A stretch of DNA of 64,000 bases, from positions 124,001 to 188,000 of the forward strand of contig NZ_LFIO01001107.1 of the NCBI RefSeq assembly GCF_001187535.1, written 5' to 3'. Below, piece by piece: positions 17,256 through 25,374 of the stretch. Within the stretch, counting starts at the first letter, position 1. Each line of letters opens with the position of its first letter. The position numbers were made by a program, and so were the translations under genes. The notes beneath the pieces are model-generated. The model was not told where the DNA came from. It ran no database searches and was given only the letters and a program-made list of their open reading frames with translations. This DNA is from Rhizobium ecuadorense. Lineage in GTDB: Bacteria > Pseudomonadota > Alphaproteobacteria > Rhizobiales > Rhizobiaceae.

Positions 17256-18047
17256 TCAAATCCTGGAGGCCGCGTTGAAGCGCCGCTCGAGGCGTCGGGT
17301 CAGGCGGGCGATCGGGTAGCAAAGCGTGAAAAAGGCGGCCATCACCACGATATAGGCGATGATCGTGAAATCGAGCCGGCGCACCGCCGTGCTGGCATCG
17401 GTTGCCGCATGTAAGAGTTCATGCACGCCGACCAGCGAGGCAAGCGACGTGCCCATGGTGATGGAGGCCAATATGTTCATCCATGGCGGCAGCGAGCGCC
17501 GCAGGCATTGCGGTAGAATGATCCAGCGCAGCGCCTGGCTGCGCGAAAAACCAAGCCCTTTTGCCGCTTCCCATTGCGTGGTCGGGATGGAAAGGATGGC
17601 GCCACGGGTGATTTCGGCCACATAGGCGCTGGCCGGTATGGCAAGCCCGATCACCGCCTTCAGCCAGTCGGGGAAGGGCAGGTAATTGCCGAACACGACG
17701 ATCTCGAAGGGAAAGATGTAAGTCGTGGCGAAAATCAGCACGAGATGCGGGGCATTGCGGAAGGCCTGCACATAGGCGACGACCGGGTAGCGCACCGGCC
17801 TGTAGGGCACCAGTTGAAGAATGCCGAATATGATTCCGACCATTGTTCCGAGTGTCATCGCGCTGAGGCTGATGACGACGTTCATCAGGAAGCCGGAGGC
17901 GAGATACGGGATCCACTCCGCCAGTTCGCGCCCCAGGGTGAGATCGGCCAGCGACCAGAGGAGAATGACGGCCGGGAGTGCTGCGAAGCCGATATTGCGC
18001 AGCAGGTGGCCGCTCTTGCGCGGCTCGGAAAGCGCCACCGTCGTCAT
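17256..18047 (-). CDS. Polar amino acid-type ABC transporter permease
   Basis: The 263-residue membrane protein belongs to the HisM/GlnP permease family. It has five or so hydrophobic segments and the EAA-like loop QWEAAKGLGFSRSQALRWIILPQ in two parts (EAAKGLGFSRSQ, IILPQ). The ATG at 18047 overlaps the stop of the upstream permease as ATGA; a longer in-frame extension to 18176 lies inside that gene and is rejected. It forms the channel with the permease at 18044-18790. Confidence 0.94.
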   Translation of the reverse strand: MTTVALSEPRKSGHLLRNIGFAALPAVILLWSLADLTLGRELAEWIPYLASGFLMNVVISLSAMTLGTMVGIIFGILQLVPYRPVRYPVVAYVQAFRNAPHLVLIFATTYIFPFEIVVFGNYLPFPDWLKAVIGLAIPASAYVAEITRGAILSIPTTQWEAAKGLGFSRSQALRWIILPQCLRRSLPPWMNILASITMGTSLASLVGVHELLHAATDASTAVRRLDFTIIAYIVVMAAFFTLCYPIARLTRRLERRFNAASRI

Positions 18048-18790
18048 AGGCCATATCCCGGAACGGCGAGCTTGCGTTCCACCCACAGGCCGACGCGGGC
18101 GATGACGAGATTGATGATGCTGAAGAACAGCAGGATGACGATCATCAACGACAACACATTGTCGCGCTGTGTCCACACCATGATCGAGGCATAGGTAATC
18201 TCGCTGACCGCGATCGCATTGCCCACCGTCGTCAGTTTCACCAGGTTGATGAGGTTGTTGATCATCGCCGGCAGCGACGCCCGGAACGCCAGGGGAATTT
18301 CGACGTAACGAAGGATCTGCAGCTTGCTGAAGCCGATGCCGCGCGCCGCTTCCACGGTCGAGGCCGGAACCGCTTCGATGCCGGCGCGGATCGCCTCGGC
18401 ATGCAAGGCGGCAATGTGCAGCCCGACCACCGCCACCACCCAGAAGAACGGCGTCAACGGATTGTTCTGCGCGCCGCCGACAAGGTTCGACACGAAGGTA
18501 TTGAGGACGAGGAAGCTGAACATCAGTTGCACCAGCGTCGGCGTGTTTCGGGTGATCTCCACGAAGGCGCGCACCGGCGCCGAGAGCCAGAGCCTGCCCG
18601 ATGTCAGGCAGGCGGCAAACAGCAGTCCGGCAATCAGGCTGACCGGGATCAGTAAGGCGATCAGATAGAGCGTGGTTATGAAACCGTCACGCCATATCTC
18701 AGCCTCGTAGCCGGTTGCCAGAAACTCGTAATTCAGGCCGAGCCTGTTCGTCAGGTCGACAAACAGGCTGGTTATGCCGCTATTCCACAT
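18044..18790 (-). CDS. Polar amino acid-type ABC transporter permease
   Basis: This 248-residue HisM-type permease has the EAA motif VEAARGIGFSKLQILRYVEI and several membrane helices. A heterodimeric channel with the next permease is usual for this importer class. It lies 26 bp after the solute-binding protein gene and overlaps the second permease by four bases. Confidence 0.94.
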   Translation of the reverse strand: MWNSGITSLFVDLTNRLGLNYEFLATGYEAEIWRDGFITTLYLIALLIPVSLIAGLLFAACLTSGRLWLSAPVRAFVEITRNTPTLVQLMFSFLVLNTFVSNLVGGAQNNPLTPFFWVVAVVGLHIAALHAEAIRAGIEAVPASTVEAARGIGFSKLQILRYVEIPLAFRASLPAMINNLINLVKLTTVGNAIAVSEITYASIMVWTQRDNVLSLMIVILLFFSIINLVIARVGLWVERKLAVPGYGL

Positions 18791-18816
18791 GTCGATCTAC
18801 CAGTGCGCGCGCCGTC

Positions 18817-19647
18817 TTATTTGCTGGCTGACAGGGTGTTGCGCTCCTGCTCGAGATATTCGGTGTTGCTGAGCCTGTTCGCCTTGGCAAACTCCAGCAG
18901 CTTTCCGGAGGTATGAAGCTGCCGGATCGTCTTATCGAGTGCCTCGGCCGTTTCCTTTTCGCCTTTTCGAACCCAGATGACGGAATCGGACGGGATCAGT
19001 TCCGTCGGGAAGAGAATGGCGTAGTCCTTCCAGTCCTCAGGGCGATCCTGCAGCAGCAGGCCAAGGGTTGCGCCGACATGCACCGCGACCACGCAATTGC
19101 CCCCCTGCAGCGCCAGCAGCGACTCCGGCTGGCTCGGCAGGCCTTTTACCTCGGCGCCGTATTTTTCGATCAGCGGCTGGGTGTAGTTCGACCCTTGCGA
19201 AACGCAGACCGGCTTTCCCTTGAGATCTGCCCAATCCTTCAGGCCGCTGTCCTTGCGTCCGACGGCGGCACCGCCGCTGCGGTCGTACGGCGTTGGCACC
19301 CAGTCGAGGATTTTGGCGCGATCTTCGGTGTATTGCATGTTGGCAATCAGAATATCGACCTTGCCCTGCTGGAGAAACTGCACCCGGTTCGGCGGCGTGA
19401 CGGTGACGGTCTCGAGTTTGACGCCGAGATCGTCGGCCAGCGCTTTGGCGATATCGAGATTGTATCCCTTCTGCGTTTGCGACGTCGGATCGATATAGCC
19501 GAACGGCGCGCCGGACAGGATGACGCCGACGGTGAGGGTGCCGCGGGCTTTAATGCGATCAAGCGTGGCGTCCGCGAATGCCTGCGTTGCGGCCAGCAGC
19601 GAAATCGACACGGCGAAAAGCGCCTTTGGCAGAATTTTATGTGACAT
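18817..19647 (-). CDS. Family 3 extracellular solute-binding protein
   Basis: The 276-residue periplasmic protein has a signal peptide ending AATQAFA before DATLDRIKARGTLTVGV. The family 3 pattern follows: GYNLDIAKALADDLGVKLE and a second lobe with VCVSQGSNYTQPLI. It captures the ligand for the ABC importer. The gene follows the TetR gene by 107 bp on the same strand; this gap may hold a separate promoter, but I see no clear -35/-10 pair. Confidence 0.93.
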   Translation of the reverse strand: MSHKILPKALFAVSISLLAATQAFADATLDRIKARGTLTVGVILSGAPFGYIDPTSQTQKGYNLDIAKALADDLGVKLETVTVTPPNRVQFLQQGKVDILIANMQYTEDRAKILDWVPTPYDRSGGAAVGRKDSGLKDWADLKGKPVCVSQGSNYTQPLIEKYGAEVKGLPSQPESLLALQGGNCVVAVHVGATLGLLLQDRPEDWKDYAILFPTELIPSDSVIWVRKGEKETAEALDKTIRQLHTSGKLLEFAKANRLSNTEYLEQERNTLSASK

Positions 19648-19754
19648 GTTTGAGCTCCATTACGAAACGAAAGAAGGAAAGAAAGGGATGGAAAAGAGAA
19701 GTCCGGACGACATCGAAGTCGGCGATGAGGAGGGCGCTTCGGGTATGATCTCGC

Positions 19755-20339
19755 TCATGCCTCGTCTCCGGATGCGTCGAAACCGCCGGCCTGAAGAAGA
19801 GCCGCGACCGCCTTTCGGGCAATCTCCGCCGGCCTCGCTTCCGGTCGCAGGACCGATGCGGCAAGCACGCCTTCGTAGACTACGAGCAATTGCTCGCTGA
19901 TCTCGTCGTGAGCCGGGCTTGGCGGGACAAGCCGGCCGAAGAGTTCGCGAAGAAAGGCCTTATGCGCGCGGGCCACGTCCCGGATCGCTGCCGAGCCGGG
20001 GTTTTCGGTCACCGCAATGAGGAAGGCGCAGCCCCGGAAGTTTTCGTTGCGGGTCTTGTCGGCCAGGCTATCGAAGATCGCGAAAATGGCTGGTGCACTG
20101 CTTTTGCCGGCGACGAGCTTCTCCAGTTGGTCGCTGACCAAGGTATGGCGGTGACTGAGATAGGTGACGATGAGACCCTCTTTGCCGTCGAAATGACGGT
20201 AGAGAGTGGCGCGGGCGATTTTTAATTCCCGTACGATTTCGTCGATGCCGACCAGATAGGTGCCGCGCCGGTAGAAAAGGTCGCTGATCGCATCGATTAT
20301 TCTTCCGCGGGTCGACAATTGGGCAGTTTTGAAAGGCAT
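19755..20339 (-). CDS. TetR family regulator of the downstream catabolic operon
   Basis: The 194-residue protein has an N-terminal helix-turn-helix: IVRELKIARATLYRHFDGKE is the typical TetR recognition region. The C-terminal ligand domain is more like the YsiA/AcrR type. It is the first gene of the minus-strand run, so it probably controls the importer and enzymes at 13779-19647. A near-perfect 20-bp palindrome 14 bases upstream of its start is a candidate autoregulatory site. Confidence 0.9.
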   Translation of the reverse strand: MPFKTAQLSTRGRIIDAISDLFYRRGTYLVGIDEIVRELKIARATLYRHFDGKEGLIVTYLSHRHTLVSDQLEKLVAGKSSAPAIFAIFDSLADKTRNENFRGCAFLIAVTENPGSAAIRDVARAHKAFLRELFGRLVPPSPAHDEISEQLLVVYEGVLAASVLRPEARPAEIARKAVAALLQAGGFDASGDEA

Positions 20340-20352
20340 CGGTGACCGGTGA

Positions 20353-20372
20353 GAGAAGGAACGTTCTTTCTC
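20353..20372. promoter_or_regulatory. Candidate TetR operator, 20-bp palindrome
   Basis: The sequence reads GAGAAGGAACGTTCTTTCTC, symmetric about the central CG with one mismatched pair. It sits 14-33 bp upstream of the TetR ATG, where binding would block transcription of the regulator and perhaps the whole unit. A minus-strand TATAAA lies at 20397-20402, just upstream of it. Confidence 0.5.
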
Positions 20373-20474
20373 GAAAAGATCACTATCACGATCGTTTTTA
20401 TAGATTTTATTTTTTCAAATACCTGCGACCTTTGAAAAATCCTCCGAGCGAGACGCCGTTGATTGGCCTCTCGT

Positions 20475-21317
20475 CTAACGCGTGGTCACGAAATCGGCCG
20501 AGGCGACGAGATTGTTCGGCGCCTGCGTCTTCTTGAACTTCAGCGTCACCACCTTGTAGCCTTCGGCTTCGAGTTCCGAGAGCAGGGTCGGCAGCATCGT
20601 TGCCGTGCGTTTGTGGATGTCATGCATCAGGATGATGCCGCGGCCGCGCTTGTGCAGCAGGTCCATCGTCCGCTGCGTGACGGAGGCCGGCGTGATGGCG
20701 AAATAGTCCTTGCTGTCGATATCGACATCCATGACCACCATATCCCGCATGGCGATGGCGGCACGCAGCCTGTGGCTTTCGGCAAGATAGGGGAAGCGGA
20801 AGAAGGAGACGTCGGTTCCCGTCGCCTTGGTCACCGCCATTTCGCCTTTGATCACCTCGGCCATCGCCGCGTCGAAATCAAGCGAAGTCAGATCGGCGTG
20901 GTCATAGGTGTGACTGCCGATCGTGTTGCCGTCCTCGGCGACCTTGCGGGCCAGCGTCGGATGCATTTCGGCCATTTCGCCGACCATCATGAAGGCGCCC
21001 TTGACGCCGAACTGGTCGAGGATTGCCAGCACCTTGTCGGTCCGGCCGGGGATCGGGCCGTCGTCGAAGCTCAGGATCACTTCCTTGTCCTGCAGCTTGA
21101 GACCGCCGAGCGAGGAGACCTCCAGCGTCCGTCCGGCCAGGTGGTGCCAGCCGGTCATGCGCGGCGGCGCATCGTCGCCGGCATAGGCAAGTTTCCGCGC
21201 CTCGGGCGCAATTACCGAGGAGGTCTTGATCGATGTATCCGGGGCCTGTTTGGTGGTGCTGCAGGCAGACAGGGTGGCCGTGAGGGCCATGCAGGACAGA
21301 ATAAAAAAGCGATACAT
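20475..21317 (-). CDS. Polysaccharide deacetylase (NodB fold) lipoprotein
   Basis: The 280-residue protein carries a lipobox LSAC with Cys19 and a NodB-homology domain. Motif 1 is FDDGP at 84-88, motif 2 is HTYDH at 136-140, then RFPY, a DVDIDSKDY segment and the late LMHDIH. These are the metal and catalytic elements of carbohydrate esterase family 4, which removes acetyl groups from N-acetylglucosamine-type polymers. Lipidation would anchor it at the membrane in the periplasm, where peptidoglycan is a plausible substrate. It stands alone between other transcription units. Confidence 0.9.
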   Translation of the reverse strand: MYRFFILSCMALTATLSACSTTKQAPDTSIKTSSVIAPEARKLAYAGDDAPPRMTGWHHLAGRTLEVSSLGGLKLQDKEVILSFDDGPIPGRTDKVLAILDQFGVKGAFMMVGEMAEMHPTLARKVAEDGNTIGSHTYDHADLTSLDFDAAMAEVIKGEMAVTKATGTDVSFFRFPYLAESHRLRAAIAMRDMVVMDVDIDSKDYFAITPASVTQRTMDLLHKRGRGIILMHDIHKRTATMLPTLLSELEAEGYKVVTLKFKKTQAPNNLVASADFVTTR

Positions 21318-21325
21318 CGAAAGGG

Positions 21326-21352
21326 CTCAACAAATCGGTAACGAATGTTGAG
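21326..21352. promoter_or_regulatory. Inverted repeat upstream of the deacetylase gene
   Basis: CTCAACA at 21326-21332 and TGTTGAG at 21346-21352 form a perfect 7-bp inverted repeat with a 13-bp spacer, 9 bp before the ATG. It could be an operator or a leader hairpin. Confidence 0.35.
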
Positions 21353-21437
21353 ACAACCTTTCGAATTATGGTTAACGATTGGTTGATGGTGGCCGGAATT
21401 GTGCCGATGCGCGGCACTTCGCCACGCTTTGAACGGG

Positions 21438-21481
21438 GCATGATGCCGAAAAGTGTCAGCGGTTTTCGGGCGACATCATGC
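21438..21481. repeat. 44-bp palindromic intergenic repeat
   Basis: GCATGATG at the left end pairs with CATCATGC at the right end, and inner CCGAAAA pairs with TTTTCGG. It lies between the ABC-F and deacetylase genes. A diverged relative is at 35661-35708. This type of palindrome is very common between genes in Rhizobium. Confidence 0.7.
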
Positions 21482-21494
21482 TCTAAGGATGTGG

Positions 21495-23378
21495 CTATCC
21501 CGCCATGGCTTCTTCGTATTCGGCCGAAAGCATCAGCCAGTCTTCCTCGGCGGCAGCCAGCTTGGCCGCAGCCTCGCCGCGCTGCTTTGCTTTCTCGGCC
21601 GCCTTGGCGGGCGTCTTTTCGTAAAGGGCGGGATCTGCAAGTTCCGCGTCAAGCGCCTGAATCTGTTTCTCCAGCTTCGCCGTCAAGGATTCGATTTCGT
21701 TGATCTTTTTCTTGAGCGGCGTCAGCGAGGCGCGACGTTCGGCATTGAGCTTGCGCTGGTCGGCCTTCGACGTCGCATCCTCAGTCAGCTGCGGCTTTTC
21801 TTCTTTTTTTTTACCCGAGGTAACGATCAGGTCGCGGTATTCGTCCATGTCGCCTTCGAAGGTCGTCACCGTGCCGCCATTGACCAGCCACAGCCGGTCG
21901 ACCGTCGCTTCGATGAGGTGACGGTCATGCGAGATCAGGATGACGGCGCCTTCGTAATCGTTCAGCGCCTCGATCAGCGCCCGGCGGCTGTCGATATCGA
22001 GATGGTTCGTCGGTTCGTCGAGGATCAGCAGATTGGGCGCATTGAAGGCGGCGAGCCCCATCAGCAGCCGGGCTTTCTCGCCGCCGGAAAGATCCTTGGC
22101 GGCGGTTGCCATCTTCTCGGTCGCAAGTCCCATTTGGGCGACGCGGGCGCGCACCTTGGGCTCCGGCGCGCCGGGCATCAACCGGCGCACATGTTCCACC
22201 GGCGATTGCTCGGGAATGAGGTCGTCGAGCTGGTGCTGCGCGAAGAAGCCGATCTTCAGGCTCGGCGCCAGCTTCACTTCGCCGCTTTCCGGCGCAAGCC
22301 GGCCGGAGATGAATTTGGCGAAGGTCGATTTGCCGTTGCCGTTCGAGCCGAGCAGGGCGATGCGGTCGTCATTGTCGATGCGCAGGTTGAGGTTCTTCAG
22401 GATCGGATTGCCGGGTTCGTAGCCGACGGCGCCGCTCTGGATCGCAACGATCGGCGAGGCCGGCTGCTTTTCCGGCTCGGGAAAAGTGATCGGCTGTACG
22501 TGATCCTCGATGACCGCGGCGACCGTTCCCATGCGCTCGAGCGCCTTGACGCGCGATTGCGCCTGCCGGGCCTTGGAGGCCTTGGCCTTGAAGCGATCGA
22601 TGAAGCCCTGCAGATGTTTGCGCGCCGCATCGTTCTTGGCCTTGGCCTTGGTCTGCAGCTCGTCGGCTTCCGCTTTCTGCCGCTCGAACTGGTCGTAGCC
22701 GCCGCGATAGAAGGTCAGCTTCTTCTGGTCGAGATGGACGATTGCGTTGACTGCGTTGTTCAGGAGGTCGCGGTCGTGGCTGATGATGATGACGGTGTGC
22801 GGATAGCGGCGGACATAGTCTTCCAGCCACAACGTGCCTTCGAGGTCGAGATAGTTTGTGGGTTCGTCGAGCAGCAGCAGGTCCGGCTCGGAAAACAGCA
22901 CGGCGGCAAGCGCCACGCGCATGCGCCAGCCGCCTGAGAAGGAAGAGGCGGGGCGGGCTTGCGCCGCCTGGTCGAAGCCGAGGCCGGCAAGAATGCTCGC
23001 GGCGCGCGCCTCGGCCGAATGCGCGTCGATATCGACAAGGCGCATCTGGATTTCGGCGATGCGGTGCGGATCGGTCGCCGTTTCCGCCTCGGCCACGAGG
23101 GCCGCGCGTTCCTTGTCGGCTGAAAGCACGATCTCGATCAGGGATTGCTCGGTCGCCGGTGCTTCCTGCGCCACCTGGCCGATGCGCGCCGCCTTGGGGA
23201 TCGACACCGATCCGGTCTCCGAGCCGAGGTCGCCGGTAATGACGCGAAACAGCGTGGACTTGCCGGCGCCGTTGCGCCCGACCAGCCCCGCCTTCGTGCC
23301 CGAAGGCAGCGAAATGCTGGCATTGTCGAGAAGCAGGCGCCCGGCAATGCGGGCGGAAATATCGGTGAGCGTGATCAT
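21495..23378 (-). CDS. ABC-F family ATPase (Uup/YheS-like)
   Basis: A soluble 627-residue protein with two nucleotide-binding domains and no membrane segments. Domain 1 has GRNGAGKST, SFSGGWRMR and LLLLDEPTNYLDLE; domain 2 has GSNGNGKST, DLSGGEKAR and LLILDEPTNHLDID. A linker rich in charged residues lies between, and a coiled-coil tail follows (residues ~530-627). ABC-F proteins act on the ribosome, relieving stalls or conferring antibiotic tolerance; which subclass cannot be fixed here. Start: ATG at 23378 rather than an extension to 23420 that enters the tandem repeat. Confidence 0.93.
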   Translation of the reverse strand: MITLTDISARIAGRLLLDNASISLPSGTKAGLVGRNGAGKSTLFRVITGDLGSETGSVSIPKAARIGQVAQEAPATEQSLIEIVLSADKERAALVAEAETATDPHRIAEIQMRLVDIDAHSAEARAASILAGLGFDQAAQARPASSFSGGWRMRVALAAVLFSEPDLLLLDEPTNYLDLEGTLWLEDYVRRYPHTVIIISHDRDLLNNAVNAIVHLDQKKLTFYRGGYDQFERQKAEADELQTKAKAKNDAARKHLQGFIDRFKAKASKARQAQSRVKALERMGTVAAVIEDHVQPITFPEPEKQPASPIVAIQSGAVGYEPGNPILKNLNLRIDNDDRIALLGSNGNGKSTFAKFISGRLAPESGEVKLAPSLKIGFFAQHQLDDLIPEQSPVEHVRRLMPGAPEPKVRARVAQMGLATEKMATAAKDLSGGEKARLLMGLAAFNAPNLLILDEPTNHLDIDSRRALIEALNDYEGAVILISHDRHLIEATVDRLWLVNGGTVTTFEGDMDEYRDLIVTSGKKKEEKPQLTEDATSKADQRKLNAERRASLTPLKKKINEIESLTAKLEKQIQALDAELADPALYEKTPAKAAEKAKQRGEAAAKLAAAEEDWLMLSAEYEEAMAG

Positions 23379-23432
23379 GGCCGGCGTTTTGGCTGAAAGC
23401 GCCCGCCAAGGCAAGAGCACTTATCCCTACGC

Positions 23433-23505
23433 CAAGCTTGCTTGTGCGCTGACAAGCTTGCTTGTCCCACGGCAAGCTTGCTTGTCCCACGGCAAGCTTG
23501 CTTGT
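23433..23505. repeat. Four-copy 20-bp tandem repeat in the ABC-F leader
   Basis: CAAGCTTGCTTGT starts at 23433, 23453, 23473 and 23493, so the period is exactly 20 bp. The last three units are nearly identical including the CCCACGG linker; the first differs in its linker. Each unit has the palindrome CAAGCTTG. The array is 55 to 130 bp upstream of the ABC-F start and directly after the GGDEF gene. Confidence 0.9.
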
Positions 23506-23532
23506 CCGTCCGGCGGCGCGCTGTCCGCGCCT

Positions 23533-24582
23533 TCAGTGGCCGAAAGCCTGCACCGGCTGGCGGGGGTTCGTCTGCGCGGCGAGAAGCGCCACGCGGGCAT
23601 TGGCCTGCAACTGTCCGGGCGTTGCCGCGTCCGTGCTGAGTGCGACGCCGACCGAGATGGTCAGCCTGCCGCGATCGGCCCTGTCGGAGGTCGCGAAGAC
23701 CAGATTGTCATCGACGGAAGCACGAAGGCGCTCGGCGATCGTCATCGCATCCTGCATGCCGACATTGGCAAACAGGAAAGCGAATTCGTCCGCCTCGGTG
23801 CGGGCGACGAAGTCGTTCTTCTTGACCGATTTGCGGAAGAGGGCTGCGAGCTTCTTCAAGAGCTTGTTGCCGGCCTGGGTGCCGTATCTGTCGTTGAGAT
23901 CGGTGAAATTGTCGATGTCGACCATAACAAGCGCGCTGCCGGCGAAACCTTCTTCGCGCTCATAGAGATCGGCGATCTCGCGGTGCAGCGCGATGCGGTT
24001 CGGAAGTCCGGTGATCCGGTCGGCGACGGCGGCCGACTGCATCGCCGAAATGCCGCGCTCCAGCGTTTCCAGCCTCTTGATGTCGTCCTGCAGCTTAGCC
24101 GCGATCTCCGTTTCCGCCGACAGCACCGTGGCCAGCGAGGCGGAGAGATAATCGACCTCGCCGAGGAAGGCGGCAAGGCTCTGGTTGTCGTTGCCGGAAA
24201 CCGATTTCAGGATCGTACCGCAGGCGCGCGCAAAGGCGTCTTTGTGCCGCAGCCCCTCGGCAAGCCTCTTCGCCACCTCGCGCAGCATCCGGCTCGCCTC
24301 GTTGCGCGACGTCTCGCCGGCCAGACCGCAATGGCCGACAAGGCGGTATTTCAATCCGAGTTCGTCGAGCATCGCCTGTTGCGGCTGCGGCCCGAGTGCT
24401 GCGATATCCTGGGCAAGACCGGCATTGAGCCCGATGATCGCCTCATGAAAGAGTTCGTAGTTGCGCGGCAGCGCCGCAACGTTCAGCCGCGCCAGGTGCT
24501 GGGCGATCCTCTGAATGTCGGCCATAGGCGTCGGGTGCGCCGCCTCGCGCGGCACCAAAGTGTTTGCGCTTGCATTCTGCAT
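23533..24582 (-). CDS. GGDEF-domain protein with degenerate active site
   Basis: The 349-residue protein has an N-terminal helical region of about 180 residues without recognised sensor domain, then a GGDEF-type domain starting near DRITGLPNRIALHREI. The usual GG(D/E)EF is EADEF (genomic 23782-23796), and the inhibitory RxxD five residues upstream is KKND. With both glycines lost, cyclase activity is doubtful; such proteins can act as c-di-GMP or GTP sensors or as protein partners. Start: ATG at 24582 with GAGGG seven bases upstream. No transmembrane segments are seen. Confidence 0.87.
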   Translation of the reverse strand: MQNASANTLVPREAAHPTPMADIQRIAQHLARLNVAALPRNYELFHEAIIGLNAGLAQDIAALGPQPQQAMLDELGLKYRLVGHCGLAGETSRNEASRMLREVAKRLAEGLRHKDAFARACGTILKSVSGNDNQSLAAFLGEVDYLSASLATVLSAETEIAAKLQDDIKRLETLERGISAMQSAAVADRITGLPNRIALHREIADLYEREEGFAGSALVMVDIDNFTDLNDRYGTQAGNKLLKKLAALFRKSVKKNDFVARTEADEFAFLFANVGMQDAMTIAERLRASVDDNLVFATSDRADRGRLTISVGVALSTDAATPGQLQANARVALLAAQTNPRQPVQAFGH

Positions 24583-24726
24583 GACAATCCCTCGCAGCCC
24601 GGCTTTTCCCTTCATTCCGCTATGCCTGCAAGGCTTTAAAAGAGGTTGAATTTTGGGGCGGAAAGCCCTGGATTCGCGGCGAAACCGGCAAAGGCGGTTA
24701 ATGCGGTCTTGATGACGCAGGCTGCC

Positions 24727-25236
24727 TCACATCCACTCGCGGCCCTCGCTGCGCAGGAAATAGATGAGATCGAGGCTGAGGCTCGGCTTGCCGAGCGCCG
24801 TCAGCGTCATGTGGCACTGGCCGCGATGATGGGTCTGGTGGTTGAAGAGATGCGCAAGCGCCGGCTGCAATGGCTGGGTGATTTCGATCGGCTGCGTCAC
24901 CGGCACATAGGTGAAGTCGGCGGCAAGGCTTGCCTCGTCAAGCATGCCCGTCCAGGCAATGATCCGCTCGTCCTCCGCGCTGCGTGCCACGGCAAGCGCA
25001 TCCAGTTCTTCATAGAGAACGGCATCCAGTGTCGCCGGCGCCTCGCCGGTGCCGGTGAAGCGCTTCATCCATATCCGGTCGGCGACGAGCAGATGATTGA
25101 GCGTGCGGTGCAGTGACCCGAAAAAGGCGCCGCGGTCGCTGCGGAATTCGGCGTCGCTGAGCTCGGCCGCCGCAGCGTAGATCTGGGCGTTGGCCCAGCG
25201 GTTATAGGCGGCAAACATCCTGTAATGTCGGAGCAT
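24727..25236 (-). CDS. DinB family protein
   Basis: This 169-residue protein shows the DinB/YfiT four-helix pattern: FAAYNRWANAQIYAA at the start, LNHLLVADRIWMKRF with a metal-ligand His, and HLFNHQTHHRGQCHM with the other two ligands. Family members bind a divalent metal and several are thiol transferases or stress-induced; the substrate here is unknown. The ATG at 25236 is the correct start; the open frame continues to 26163 but overlaps the opposite GST gene and is not coding. Confidence 0.88.
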   Translation of the reverse strand: MLRHYRMFAAYNRWANAQIYAAAAELSDAEFRSDRGAFFGSLHRTLNHLLVADRIWMKRFTGTGEAPATLDAVLYEELDALAVARSAEDERIIAWTGMLDEASLAADFTYVPVTQPIEITQPLQPALAHLFNHQTHHRGQCHMTLTALGKPSLSLDLIYFLRSEGREWM

Positions 25237-25374
25237 TCGGTCCCCCTGTCGTGATTGCGGCAGTCTAGCCAGTTTCCCGAGAAATCCGAGTGATGGGGCC
25301 ATGAAATTTCCTGATTTGATCGCAGCCGTTTTCTGTCGTGGAATGCGCAGCGCTTCGATCTCGAAAGGACTGCC

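Noticed and set aside
23433..23505. The 20-bp tandem array as a CRISPR
   Set aside because: The period is too short, there are no unique spacers of 30+ bases, and no cas genes are near.
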